Assembly (NCBI RefSeq): GCF_021556395.1
Contig: NZ_JAKGCS010000024.1
Location: 617,807 to 681,806 of the forward strand
Direction of reading: 5' to 3'
Length of the DNA stretch: 64,000 nucleotides
Source of the DNA: Acuticoccus kalidii
GTDB lineage: Bacteria > Pseudomonadota > Alphaproteobacteria > Rhizobiales > Amorphaceae
Shown: piece after piece, positions 9,113-17,628 of the stretch
Layout: the number at the start of each line of letters is the position of its first letter
How positions within the stretch are numbered: the first letter of the stretch is position 1
Position numbers and translations under genes: made by a program
The notes under the pieces: generated by a model
The model's input: the letters and a program-made list of their open reading frames with translations, nothing else
Told to the model about the DNA's origin: nothing
Databases searched by the model: none

Positions 9113-9727
9113 TTATTCGGATGGCCCCGGAAGCGGAGGCGGTACCTGATAGGCTTCAAGTTGCCACGGCCCCTGATAGTTCTCGATAATACCGTCAGTC
9201 GGTGCGGGCAGGCCGGCGACAAGTGCGATCTGACCCAGACATCGGCTCAGGTGACCACGTAGAATTTCTAAGCCATCAAAATAGGCTTGGCGCACATCCG
9301 GTGGACGATGAGCCTCGCCAAAACGCAGATGAGGCGGCGCATCCTCCGCGCGGCGCAATAGTTCTTCGAAGGTCATGAACTGACGAATTGCGGTAGCCAT
9401 CGCGTCGAGCAGAAGGAAAAGTGGTCCATCCTGAAGTTCAGATAGTTCGACTTCTTTATCGACGATGAAATGACGGATTTCCCCGAGCGAGGAGAGCGCT
9501 CTGTCGATGCAATCATCGCAGCATTCCCAAGCGGATAGCACGCGGCGATCGCGCAGGCGGAGGACTACCTCGCGCGCCACACGGCGTTCGCGATCCTTCG
9601 GACTAACGGCGATGCTGATAAAGGGCAGGTTCAGGGTGACGTCCCCGATCCGGCTGGCGACTTGGCGCCGGGCACGCACAAGCACATCGGTAAGATCAAA
9701 CTTGAAGGGAATATCGCCGCTTCGCAT
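9113..9727 (-). CDS. Unknown protein, partner of the 9730 gene
   Basis: 204 residues, no family recognised. It begins MRSGDIPFKFDLTDVLVRAR, a mixed beta/helix pattern, contains a Cys cluster WECCDDCID near residue 70, then a helical C-terminal half rich in Leu and Glu. It follows the QxK-motif gene with a two-base gap on the same strand, so the two are almost certainly co-translated. The IS1182 copy inserted just beyond its stop codon. The pairing of a possible nuclease with a helical partner of unknown role, in an accessory strip, is compatible with a defence or mobile-element module, but this is inference. Confidence 0.7.
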   Translation of the reverse strand: MRSGDIPFKFDLTDVLVRARRQVASRIGDVTLNLPFISIAVSPKDRERRVAREVVLRLRDRRVLSAWECCDDCIDRALSSLGEIRHFIVDKEVELSELQDGPLFLLLDAMATAIRQFMTFEELLRRAEDAPPHLRFGEAHRPPDVRQAYFDGLEILRGHLSRCLGQIALVAGLPAPTDGIIENYQGPWQLEAYQVPPPLPGPSE

Positions 9728-9729
9728 GG

Positions 9730-10659
9730 TCAGGCCTCTGGCAGCGTGATGGATACGGCTAATGCCGCACCGATGGGTCCAGATCGGCGTTCGAGAAAGT
9801 AGCGGACGCGATCGTCTTTGCTGTCATCGAACTGCTGCCCGACCTGACAGGTCAGCAGGAGATCGGCCGCCCAAGTTTCCAGCGCCCAGTTTCGACCTGC
9901 ACAAGTGGATTTCAACAAGCTGTAGCTAGGAGATTGGCCATGGTTGAGGCCCGTAAGGGCGCGGTGGACGTCGTCGGCATCGACCACTCGGTTTCCTATG
10001 GGCATATCGTCGATGCGGATCCGCTGCTGTAGGGGATAGGTGACTGTATACGGAAGCGCGGGCGGGCCGTAGAGAAGGTAGAAGACGGCCTTGCCGAAGT
10101 CCCGATTGAGCGTGTCGATCAGGCCGATTTGCCGATGCCCGGCTTGGATCGCAGCGAAAGTGCAATTCTCGTCGAAGCAATAGGTTCGATGGAGCGTGGC
10201 GGCCGCCTGTTGTCCGTCGCGGCGAATAAATGCGTTCATGCCATGCAAGAAGCCGATCTCATCGTCATCCTCGACATCTTGGTTTGTCGGGAAGAGCCGT
10301 TTGGACTGGAGCAGACCGATCTTCTTCGCTATCAACGTGTTTCGTCGATAAATAAATACAAGGACCGCAATATCCGCCGTTTCCCAGCGATGGCGTTGCG
10401 GAAAATCCCAGCCCCAATGAGGAGCGCCCAAGCGGCGCAGGCCGCCGATGTTATGCGTATCCATGCGGACTATCGCGCCCGAAGGCAAAAGCGTCGGCGC
10501 GCTATCAGGGATGAGCGCCTCGATCAACCCGTCATCTAGTGATGTCTCGCGAATATTGGGTAGATTTACAAGTCGCTCGCACACACAGCGGTTTGCATCC
10601 GCGAAGACGCTGCGGAACCAAGATATGACGTCGTCGGGTATGCTTGGCCAATGAGTCAA
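9730..10659 (-). CDS. Unknown protein with QxK nuclease-like motif
   Basis: 309 residues from a TTG start at 10659, chosen because GAGGAGG lies five bases upstream; the frame stays open to a TTG at 10752, but that part is Arg/Pro-rich. The N-terminal NIRETSLDDGLIEALI resembles the helix that opens many PD-(D/E)xK restriction-type nucleases. It is followed by ETADIAVLVFI, a linker and IGLLQSKRL, which fits the D...QxK variant of that active site. The C-terminal two thirds are not recognised. It is not similar to a transposase or phage protein that I know. The nuclease reading is a motif-level inference. Confidence 0.65.
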   Translation of the reverse strand: MTHWPSIPDDVISWFRSVFADANRCVCERLVNLPNIRETSLDDGLIEALIPDSAPTLLPSGAIVRMDTHNIGGLRRLGAPHWGWDFPQRHRWETADIAVLVFIYRRNTLIAKKIGLLQSKRLFPTNQDVEDDDEIGFLHGMNAFIRRDGQQAAATLHRTYCFDENCTFAAIQAGHRQIGLIDTLNRDFGKAVFYLLYGPPALPYTVTYPLQQRIRIDDMPIGNRVVDADDVHRALTGLNHGQSPSYSLLKSTCAGRNWALETWAADLLLTCQVGQQFDDSKDDRVRYFLERRSGPIGAALAVSITLPEA

Positions 10660-11226
10660 CGTCGCCTCCTCGGGCGGCGAAGGGTAGTCACCTATCCCAC
10701 CTCGACCAAGAGCTATTTCCGGTAAGGACGCCCTCGGCTTCACGGCCCTCAAAAACGAACCTTTTTCGCGCCTTGTTAGTTCAGTGTCGAGTCTGCCTCA
10801 CTCGGCTTTATGATCATTTCCCAAATCCGTCTCTCGAAACCTGAGCTCTCGGAATTCCTGTGCTCGGCGAGTTTTAGGAGGTTGACGCCTCCTCAACCCG
10901 TGTCGGCTTACCGAGTCTTCTCACCGGCGGGCGAACGGCCGGGTTGGGTCAGAGGCGGAAACTCGTGTGCGCCCTATATCCGTTGCAAACTAACGATGAC
11001 TATGCGGAGGCTTTCCCGCCAGATTCTCATTCTGGAAAGAATGGGTTCGATTTCCCTAGGGCGGGCCAACAAATTCAGTCATTTACGCCCAGCGCGTCGA
11101 AAAGTTTTGCAGACCTGAATTTCGGTTTTGCACGAGTAACCGCTAGAGGGCATTTTTTCGTTCTCCTTTGAGCGCGAACGCCCGAGGAGCGCGATGTCCG
11201 TTCCGCGTCCGTCAAGATGGCAACAA
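10660..11226. other. Gene-poor junction between accessory strip and prophage
   Basis: About 570 bases of mixed composition. Frames present are short and show no family signal or ribosome site. It probably includes the promoter of the leftward two-gene unit and the left boundary of the prophage. I searched for tRNA or direct repeats that could mark an attachment site and saw none I could defend. Confidence 0.4.
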
Positions 11227-12480
11227 TCAATGATACCTTAGGGCGGCATTAACGGGAGCGACGATTTCCTCAGCGGCCCTCCTAGTTTCAGCGTCGAGCT
11301 CCAACCAGCGCTTAGGCCGCGAACGCGGCATGCGCTCGACCGCATCCAGCCATTCCTCGTGTCGTCCGTCCGGACGTAGAAACTCAATGACTACGCGCAG
11401 CGTACTTCGAGGATCCGCAATAAGATCTTCGTACCTGATAGTGAGGAGCTGGCCGCTCGGGATTCGTTCGATTGCCTGGAGCCCAAGACGCGTAGATTGC
11501 GCCCAGAATTTGGCGTAAACCGCAAGCCTGTCTTCGAAAGTCATGTCGTCAGGCAGGCTATATGGACGACGACGGGAATGCTGTTGAGTAAGTTTTCGCT
11601 CAACCTCGGTCAACCAAAGAAGGCTTGCACGCGCGGCGCCGCGCATATTGAAATACATATAAGATTGAAGGTGACCCCGGCTGGCAACCGATTGGAGTAG
11701 CCAGCTGAACCGGACGATTGGGTCAAACAAACGCATGCCCATCATCGATAGAACGACATCTCGACCATCACGTGTGAGATGAACGTATTTAGCAGCTGGA
11801 AAACCACTCAATATATCTGGGATATGCCAATAAGAGAGGCCCGATCTCTCGATCCACATTTGCCGCTTCTGCCGCAATGTTAAATAATCAAACAGCCGCT
11901 CCGTTTGGCCAGTTACGCTTGCCTTCTGCCAGCCTGGAATAATTCGACCAAGTTCATCGAATACTTTTTCAGGATTCGATGTCAAGGATGGCAATGTCAT
12001 TGTCAGTATTGGGGGGCAATGGGCCAGGTCATATCGCCCCTTTATCTGATCATAGGTAAACTCAATTGGCAAAGCATCAGCCAGTTGCGCCTGATTTATG
12101 AAATTCGAATACCATACCGGAGGATAAGAGAGATGCCTCCAATACGTCTTGCCGCTCCAGTTCGGATTTCCGATCGACCTCATCCATAGGCAAGTCCAAT
12201 ATTCCGAGATCGACAACAATTCAGGGTGATGCGACAACGCCCGGGAAAGCAACGTCGATCCTGATCGTCCGGCCGATAGGACAAAAGCACCTGACACATC
12301 AACCTCAGGAGAGCAGGATGGCAATCCTGCCATCAACTTGGGTGATTGAATTTCGTCAGGAGAATGACGATGGACCATTATCGCGGCAAGTTCGGACAGT
12401 TCAAAAAGTGTTGATATGGTGTCACAATGACGGCGCTTTCTCGAGGCTGCGTAATCGGTTTCTCTACTATGCGCCCTCAC
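11227..12480 (-). CDS. Sulfotransferase family protein (prophage cargo)
   Basis: 417 residues. The 5'-phosphosulfate loop of PAPS-dependent sulfotransferases is clear in FVLSAGRSGSTLLSRAL, and the 3'-phosphate region is YVHLTRDGRDVVLSM; the C-terminal part has the RYEDLIADP motif common in this family. It would transfer sulfate to a carbohydrate or other hydroxyl acceptor. GTG 12480 overlaps the stop of the holin-like gene (GTGA), with AAGGAGGTG 13 bases upstream, suggesting coupling; ATGs at 12378 and 12333 would shorten the leader and remain possible. Base composition is more AT-rich than the phage genes, typical of a late-inserted lysogenic conversion gene. Confidence 0.85.
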   Translation of the reverse strand: MRAHSRETDYAASRKRRHCDTISTLFELSELAAIMVHRHSPDEIQSPKLMAGLPSCSPEVDVSGAFVLSAGRSGSTLLSRALSHHPELLSISEYWTCLWMRSIGNPNWSGKTYWRHLSYPPVWYSNFINQAQLADALPIEFTYDQIKGRYDLAHCPPILTMTLPSLTSNPEKVFDELGRIIPGWQKASVTGQTERLFDYLTLRQKRQMWIERSGLSYWHIPDILSGFPAAKYVHLTRDGRDVVLSMMGMRLFDPIVRFSWLLQSVASRGHLQSYMYFNMRGAARASLLWLTEVERKLTQQHSRRRPYSLPDDMTFEDRLAVYAKFWAQSTRLGLQAIERIPSGQLLTIRYEDLIADPRSTLRVVIEFLRPDGRHEEWLDAVERMPRSRPKRWLELDAETRRAAEEIVAPVNAALRYH

Positions 12481-12857
12481 GGCCCCTGCCGCACCTCCTT
12501 CAAAATCGCCTCGAGCGAGTTCTCAATCCGCCCATAGCGATCCTCGAGCACGGTGATCCGCGTCTCATGCCCGGACCGCTTGTCGATCGTCAGCCGCATC
12601 GCCTCGAGCGCCTGCGCATTGGCATCGGCGGTCTTCTGAACCGCCTCCACACGGATCACCGCCTCCTTCCCGTCCCCGGCCCCGGTCGTGACGTACCAGG
12701 CCCAGAGGAGGAACGAGACGAGGAGGCTCGCGCCGAGGCCCACCACCCAACGAAAGCTCGTCCAGAAATCCCGCGCGCGCTTTTCCTGCGCGGCGTGCCA
12801 CTGCGACTTGAAATCCCGCAATTCCTCGCGAACCTCTCGCGTCTCGGCGTCGGTCAT
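12477..12857 (-). CDS. Membrane protein, holin-like or lysis accessory
   Basis: 126 residues. One hydrophobic segment (VVGLGASLLVSFLLWAWYV, about residues 38-56) sits between a charged N-terminal helix and a C-terminal coiled coil (AVIRVEAVQKTADANAQALE onward). Its position directly after the spanin genes argues for a role in lysis. Single-span proteins with a cytoplasmic coiled coil also occur as superinfection or anchoring factors, so holin is only the likeliest label. ATG 12857 overlaps the stop of the o-spanin (ATGA). Confidence 0.6.
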   Translation of the reverse strand: MTDAETREVREELRDFKSQWHAAQEKRARDFWTSFRWVVGLGASLLVSFLLWAWYVTTGAGDGKEAVIRVEAVQKTADANAQALEAMRLTIDKRSGHETRITVLEDRYGRIENSLEAILKEVRQGP

Positions 12858-13054
12858 GAGCAAAGCGCTCCATAGGCGGCGTTGTGCTCTTTCACCTGGC
12901 GGAGCGTCGGCGCCGTATCGGCCGGGCTCCAGGTGATGGGCGCGAAGGCGAGGCAGCTAAGGCCGCCGGAAGCCGTCGTCATCGAGCAGGCGCCCAGCGT
13001 CAGCATCGCGAGCAGCGCCACGGCGCGCGCGGTTCGTCGCGTCCAATGCGTCAT
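12854..13054 (-). CDS. o-spanin (Rz1-like lipoprotein)
   Basis: 66 residues. A lipoprotein signal (RAVALLAMLTLGAC) places the acylated Cys at about residue 21; the mature part is short and contains two further Cys. The gene starts inside the 3' end of the i-spanin gene in another frame (98 shared bases), the embedded arrangement known for lambda Rz/Rz1. It should anchor in the outer membrane and complex with the i-spanin to fuse membranes at the end of lysis. The mature part is not strongly Pro-rich, so it is recognised by architecture rather than sequence. Confidence 0.75.
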   Translation of the reverse strand: MTHWTRRTARAVALLAMLTLGACSMTTASGGLSCLAFAPITWSPADTAPTLRQVKEHNAAYGALCS

Positions 13055-13232
13055 TGTCGACCTCGGATTGTTTGAGAATGGCGGCCGACAGAGCGGCCTC
13101 GATCTTGGCGGCGGCGGCGTGGCTTTCCGCCCAGCGGCCGGCCACGTAGCCGGAGCCCGCGCCGATCGCGACGCCGGCGGCAATGCCGAGGAGGCCGCGC
13201 CAGCCGCCGAGGAGGAGGAAGAGCGCGCTCAT
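12957..13232 (-). CDS. i-spanin (Rz-like)
   Basis: 91 residues with an N-terminal membrane segment (GLLGIAAGVAIGAGSGYVAG) and a periplasmic helical tail (ESHAAAAKIEAALSAAILK). This is the inner-membrane spanin topology. Its ATG overlaps the endolysin stop (ATGA at 13232-13229) and its 3' third overlaps the o-spanin gene. The sequence is shorter than lambda Rz (153 residues), which is common in alphaproteobacterial phages. Confidence 0.75.
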   Translation of the reverse strand: MSALFLLLGGWRGLLGIAAGVAIGAGSGYVAGRWAESHAAAAKIEAALSAAILKQSEVDNDALDATNRARRGAARDADAGRLLDDDGFRRP

Positions 13233-14344
13233 GCCGGCGCCTCGGTGACGCGCCGGCCGCGGACCTTGCGCCACACGAGATAGGCGACGACCGCGATGCC
13301 CGCCGCGAGCACCGCGGCAACGGCGATCTCGCCGAGCGGCCCGACGGTGGCGGCCATCGAGCCGAAGGTGTCGAGCGTTCCCTTCGCCTCGTTCACGACG
13401 GAGATCACGGCGCCCGCCCCGGCCGCGCCGGCGGTCGTAATCGGCGCGGCGGACTTCGCGACCGCCCTCTCCTGCGCCGCCTTCGTCTCGTGCGCCTCGA
13501 GCGCGACCTCGATCGCGCGCTGCGTCGCCGGCCCGGCATCACCGTCGACGTCGAGGCTGCCATTCGCGATCTGGAAGTTGGTGACGGCCTCTTCGGTCTT
13601 GATCCCATAATAGCCGGTGCCCGAGAGGGCCGGCTTGATCCCGAGACGCGCGAGCCGCCGCTGGAGCTCGCGCACGTCCTCGCCCGACATACCCGTCACG
13701 AGAAGCGCCCGCAGCCGGACGCTCGCGTCGGCCGGCGCGCCGATCGCCGTCGGCCGGCCCTTCCCCTTCCGATAAGCCTCGGCGGCCGCCCTCGCCGCCT
13801 CCGTCATCGGGATCCCCTCCGGCCAGATGAAGCCGCCGGGCAGCGCCGAGGAGACCGGATAGGTCGAGAACTTGATCATGTTCTGGACGTTGGCGTTGAT
13901 CACCGTCATTCGCTTCCCGTCTGCCGAGACGTGATCGACGAGGCCGGTGTGGCCGAAGATCGAATCGATGCCGTTGCGCGGCTGGACGAAGATCGCGCCC
14001 GGCACGGGATAGGCGAGCGTCGTCCCATAGCCGTTCTCGGCGAACGAGCGGGCGAGCGCCGATTTGGTGCTGATGCCGCCGGCGACGACGATCACGCCGT
14101 TGAGGACGGCGGCGCAGTACGCGTCATCGTCGTTGTTCCACCAGGTGATCTCACCCGCTTTGCCGAGCGCGACGATCAGCGGATTGTGGCGCGGGCCGGG
14201 GATCTCGCGCTCGCCGTCCCAGAGCTTGAAATACTCGAGGTGGGCGAGCGAGCCGGCCGGGTTGCCGGCCGCGAGGATTGCCGCCTTCCGGGCCTCGCTG
14301 ATGCCGGGCCAAAGGGGGTCTTTCTGCGCAGATGCGGCAGCCAT
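13229..14344 (-). CDS. Endolysin with peptidoglycan-binding domain and C-terminal membrane segment
   Basis: 371 residues in three parts. Residues 1-150 resemble the CHAP/NlpC-like TIGR02594 domain: candidate catalytic Cys77 in DDAYCAAV and His132 in FGHTGLVDHV. Residues about 210-285 form a PG_binding_1 repeat (GEDVRELQRRLARLGI, then YYGIKTEEAVTNFQ). Residues about 338-360 are a hydrophobic helix (IAVAAVLAAGIAVVAYLVW) followed by a basic tail. It should cut cell-wall peptides or glycan during lysis. The C-terminal anchor is unusual for a soluble endolysin. It is the first gene of the lysis cassette. Confidence 0.82.
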   Translation of the reverse strand: MAAASAQKDPLWPGISEARKAAILAAGNPAGSLAHLEYFKLWDGEREIPGPRHNPLIVALGKAGEITWWNNDDDAYCAAVLNGVIVVAGGISTKSALARSFAENGYGTTLAYPVPGAIFVQPRNGIDSIFGHTGLVDHVSADGKRMTVINANVQNMIKFSTYPVSSALPGGFIWPEGIPMTEAARAAAEAYRKGKGRPTAIGAPADASVRLRALLVTGMSGEDVRELQRRLARLGIKPALSGTGYYGIKTEEAVTNFQIANGSLDVDGDAGPATQRAIEVALEAHETKAAQERAVAKSAAPITTAGAAGAGAVISVVNEAKGTLDTFGSMAATVGPLGEIAVAAVLAAGIAVVAYLVWRKVRGRRVTEAPA

Positions 14345-14533
14345 AAAATTGACCTCATGTCGTGGGGATGTGCCGGTTCAGCCGTGCCGAGTGAGGCCCC
14401 AAGCCGATCTGCTCCGGCGGTCGTCTGATCGGTTCGGTTCACAACTCGAAGGGGGAGTAGTACAACGCGGACGCGCTTAGGATTTTGCCGGCCCCCATTG
14501 TCGGGTAACGCGTACCAATGGAGGAATACCTAG

Positions 14534-14872
14534 ATGAGACCAGTCATGGACGCGGAGTACTATATATACGAGGCGGGTCTGACACATCAGGGCACACGCC
14601 TTCTAAGTCCCGAGGAGCTCAATGCCAGTCTTCACTTTATTCGAAAGCAGAACGCCTTCGTAAAATCGATGATTGCCTATGAAGCGATCAATGGAAAGCA
14701 TTCTCCAAATCTAAATCTCAGTATCCTTGATAGTAGTGAGCTTTTGGAAGAGGGGAACTGGCTTGAGCTTCAGCGTTCATTTGCTGAAGTGAGCAAAAGA
14801 ATAAAACAGGCTCAGAACGCGGAACATTCAATATCGTTCCGAGTATGGCTGGGGGGGTATCCCTACTGCTAG
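14534..14872 (+). CDS. Unknown orphan protein, probable cargo
   Basis: 112 residues, no family recognised. It begins MRPVMDAEYYIYEAGLTHQG, is predicted mostly helical and soluble, and ends YPYC. GGAGG lies about nine bases before ATG 14534. It runs opposite to the surrounding late phage genes and is clearly more AT-rich, like the glycosyltransferase gene that follows, so both look like an inserted cargo block between the tail and lysis modules. Confidence 0.55.
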   Translation: MRPVMDAEYYIYEAGLTHQGTRLLSPEELNASLHFIRKQNAFVKSMIAYEAINGKHSPNLNLSILDSSELLEEGNWLELQRSFAEVSKRIKQAQNAEHSISFRVWLGGYPYC

Positions 14873-15176
14873 TGAGCGTCTAGGGGTATTGGCGCCTGAA
14901 GGGATTCTTATCTCCGACTCGGTCGGTGGCCGAGCGCGCAGGAGGCAGAGTTGAACTCTGAGTCCCGCTCTACCCTAGGGTCGAAGGGATTGCGCACAGG
15001 GGGCCCTTGATCCTCACGACCGTCGGCGCTTCTTGGTTCTCTATCCGACATTGAGGCGCTAAGAATGCCTGCGACGCATTGTTCCCTTTCGGTTGGGGCG
15101 CGGAGTGATAGCTCCGACATGCGTGGCTCGCCAGGGCCCAGCGTGAAGGTACAGGAAGTGGCTACAGGATACATTG
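14873..15176. other. Gap between two cargo genes
   Basis: About 300 bases without a supported gene. It likely contains the promoter of the glycosyltransferase gene, but no clear promoter could be fixed. Confidence 0.4.
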
Positions 15177-16211
15177 ATGACCAAGACTGACCATACCGAT
15201 GCCCCTGATGCCCAGCGTCGGCGCGGCCTATATTTTTCGGGCATACAACATATGGTGCACGGGGAATTCAAAGTTCCGGCCAGCTATCCCGCATTCGTTG
15301 CGAACGCAGACGTAGACCAGGACAACCTTGTTGAATTCGCGCTTAATCAGCCGATTGGCCCAAGGTTCTGCGAGATGTACGGCGAGACAAGCTTTAATAA
15401 AGTTGTTCAAGAGTACATTCTTCCGATAGTGAAATTATTCGCGAAGCACCGACTTAAAGGAGACTTTGCAGTATTTGCTGGGGATAGCCGGTCTTCGTTT
15501 AAGATTCCGACGTTCTGCAAATCGCGTGATTTGATGAACCCGGGAAATGGTGTTTTGCTTCCACTAAAGCGCGGCCGCCATTTCGGCACCATCAAACAAG
15601 TCATGGAAAACGACCTCCCCTTTGACGAGAAAGAGACCAAGCTCTTGTGGAGAGGCTCTACAACGGGCCCCCTTAATACTAGCACTCTGCGAATGCGCAC
15701 CGGCAGCCGTGCCTTCATTCCGGCAGCCATGAAAGTGGTCAACTCCGACAATATCGATTTGGGTTTCACTGGGATTACAGGAAATGTCCGAACCAGTAAC
15801 ATACCTTTGTCGGAGTTTGAGAACGCGATGCGGTCACATATGACAATTCCGGAGCAGTTGAAGTATAAATATCTTCTATGCCTCGAGGGCAATGACGTCG
15901 CCACCTCGCTTAAATGGATGATGTACTCTAACTCTACAGTTATTATGCCGCATCCGACCGTTGAATCCTGGGCGTGTGAAAGTTTTTTGCGCCCCTTTAA
16001 GCATTATGTTCCGGTTCGCTCAGACCTATCCGATCTTCAGGACGTGTATGACTGGTGTGTCGCCAATGAAGGGCGGTGCAGACAGATCGCTGAGAATGGG
16101 AGGCGGTTTATGGAAGCCTTTCTTGATGAAACCGTAGAGCGAAAGATCGAGACCCGGGTTGCCATGGCATATAGCGAACGCGTTAGCCTTAAACCGAGGG
16201 TTTCGTCCTGA
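15177..16211 (+). CDS. GT90/CAP10-like glycosyltransferase (prophage cargo)
   Basis: 344 residues resembling the glycosyltransferase family 90 (LpsA/CAP10) domain: KLLWRGSTTG is the donor-binding block, and KYLLCLEGNDVATSLKWMM, then NSTVIMPHPTVESWACE and the DLQDVYDWC region are the conserved C-terminal core. It probably adds a sugar (xylose- or glucose-type) to lipopolysaccharide or capsule and so may alter phage receptors after lysogeny. ATG 15177 follows an AGGA element; a TTG precedes it by one codon. It reads against the late operon and is more AT-rich than its neighbours. Confidence 0.82.
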   Translation: MTKTDHTDAPDAQRRRGLYFSGIQHMVHGEFKVPASYPAFVANADVDQDNLVEFALNQPIGPRFCEMYGETSFNKVVQEYILPIVKLFAKHRLKGDFAVFAGDSRSSFKIPTFCKSRDLMNPGNGVLLPLKRGRHFGTIKQVMENDLPFDEKETKLLWRGSTTGPLNTSTLRMRTGSRAFIPAAMKVVNSDNIDLGFTGITGNVRTSNIPLSEFENAMRSHMTIPEQLKYKYLLCLEGNDVATSLKWMMYSNSTVIMPHPTVESWACESFLRPFKHYVPVRSDLSDLQDVYDWCVANEGRCRQIAENGRRFMEAFLDETVERKIETRVAMAYSERVSLKPRVSS

Positions 16212-16432
16212 GCGAAGCAGTCGCCACAGCGAGCTAAGGTCGGGGCTCATACCCAGTAGCTTACGGTCGCGGTAGAGGAAGGGCGAGAAGCAGCTCTTCC
16301 AGCGCCGGTTGGACTTCGGCGGCATGATCGGAAGGCGTCGCGAGCCGCGACCGTCTCAGCATGCGGCCGTTCGTGCCCGCATTACAGTACCAGAAGAGCC
16401 AGGATTTCTATCGCGCACTTGGCTTTGGACTC

Positions 16433-17425
16433 TTACGTTTTTGGTTTGCAGGTGATCGTCGTCCTTGCCGCGTCGGTACCCCAGCGATGCTCGACGTTGT
16501 CGGAGACCCAATTGCCGTCGACCATCGAGCGGATCCCCATCGCGATGACGTCCATTTCAGCCCGCACGTTCGCATCGCCATTGATCTCGAAGGTTGCGGA
16601 CGCTTCGTCCCGCCCGAGTGATGCGGCCTTGGAGCGCGCCGCATGTTCGGCGAGCTCCTTGGTCGGATAGGGTTTTCGGATGCGAAAGGTCGGCGCCGCG
16701 GTGCCGGAAACGCCAATCTCGGAATGTGGGACCGGCGCCTCGACGATCTCGAGCTGCGACTTCTGTCGGTCGAACCAGGTCGCCTCGACCTTGTCGTGCT
16801 TGGCGCGCTCGCCAAACTCGCAGCTGTAGGAGACCAGGTTGCCGAATGGTGCGGGCGCGACGACGAAGGGACCAAGCCCTCCCTTCCCTTTCGGGATGAC
16901 GATCATCACGTCGTTCTTGATCGTGACGGAGAGGTCGAATTCGTCGCGCAGCCGGGTCACATATTGCTGGTCGCTCTCTTCCTGCTGCGCGTGATAGGGC
17001 ACCAAGATCGACGCGATCGACTCGTCAACTTTGGCGGACAGACTATTTCGGCCGGCGATCTCCTCGAAGATCTGACCAAGTGTTTTCTCAATATATTCCT
17101 TGGTCTGGCGCTGCTTGAGGGCGCTCGTCTGATCGGCGGCTCTGCCGGTCACGATGACCCTCTGCGGCCAGCCCTCCAGCTTCACGGTGTCCGCCGTGTA
17201 CATCCCCATGAAGATGGTCGGCTGGTCATAACCGAGCCAGACGGCAAGCTTGGCCCCCGTCGACGGGAATGCTACCCGGCCGCCTTTGTCGTCGACGATG
17301 AACTGCACCGAGTCGCTTTCGAGCCCGGCCGCGTCGATGACTGTGATCTCGGCATTGAGTTCGGCCAGCGTCCCGGTGATATCGGTTCCATTGGCGGTGA
17401 CCTTAAACCGAGGCTTTAGCGCCAT
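16433..17425 (-). CDS. Phage late control D-type protein, baseplate hub
   Basis: 330 residues, gpD family (hub protein equivalent to T4 gp27). MALKPRFKVTANGTDITGTL at the start, LEGWPQRVIVTGRAADQTSA and the VEATWFDRQKSQ region are characteristic. It forms the trimeric hub at the tip of the tail tube that carries the gpV spike. It is the last of the tail genes and overlaps the gpX gene by ten bases. In P2 the order U, X, D is the same. Confidence 0.9.
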   Translation of the reverse strand: MALKPRFKVTANGTDITGTLAELNAEITVIDAAGLESDSVQFIVDDKGGRVAFPSTGAKLAVWLGYDQPTIFMGMYTADTVKLEGWPQRVIVTGRAADQTSALKQRQTKEYIEKTLGQIFEEIAGRNSLSAKVDESIASILVPYHAQQEESDQQYVTRLRDEFDLSVTIKNDVMIVIPKGKGGLGPFVVAPAPFGNLVSYSCEFGERAKHDKVEATWFDRQKSQLEIVEAPVPHSEIGVSGTAAPTFRIRKPYPTKELAEHAARSKAASLGRDEASATFEINGDANVRAEMDVIAMGIRSMVDGNWVSDNVEHRWGTDAARTTITCKPKT

Positions 17426-17628
17426 AGATGGATTGCCGTGTCAGTCGTCGGAGCCGCGGGTAGCTCCGGCAGATAGACCGTCTCGCCACCGGCGAGCCGA
17501 TAGGTGTTGAGGAGATGAGGATTCGCTTCGAGCATGGCCTCGAAGCCTCTGTCGCAGCGGCCATAATGCTTCCAGGCGAGTGCATCCAGCATGTCGCCCT
17601 CCACGGCCGTGTAAGCGAGCATCGTCAT
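17416..17628 (-). CDS. Tail protein X (LysM-like)
   Basis: 70 residues, gpX family. The LysM-like core is readable from AYTAVEGDMLDALAWKHYG to NPHLLNTYRLAGGETVYLP. It joins hub and tube in P2-like tails. The ATG (17628) overlaps the gpU stop as ATGA; a second in-frame ATG is two codons later. Confidence 0.9.
   Translation of the reverse strand: MTMLAYTAVEGDMLDALAWKHYGRCDRGFEAMLEANPHLLNTYRLAGGETVYLPELPAAPTTDTAIHLWR

Noticed and set aside
8019..9149. 376-codon rightward frame opposite the IS1182 transposase
   Set aside because: Antisense to a well-supported transposase and crosses the IS end.
16026..16325. 99-codon leftward frame at the end of the glycosyltransferase gene
   Set aside because: Mostly antisense to the GT90 gene, no ribosome site or motif.
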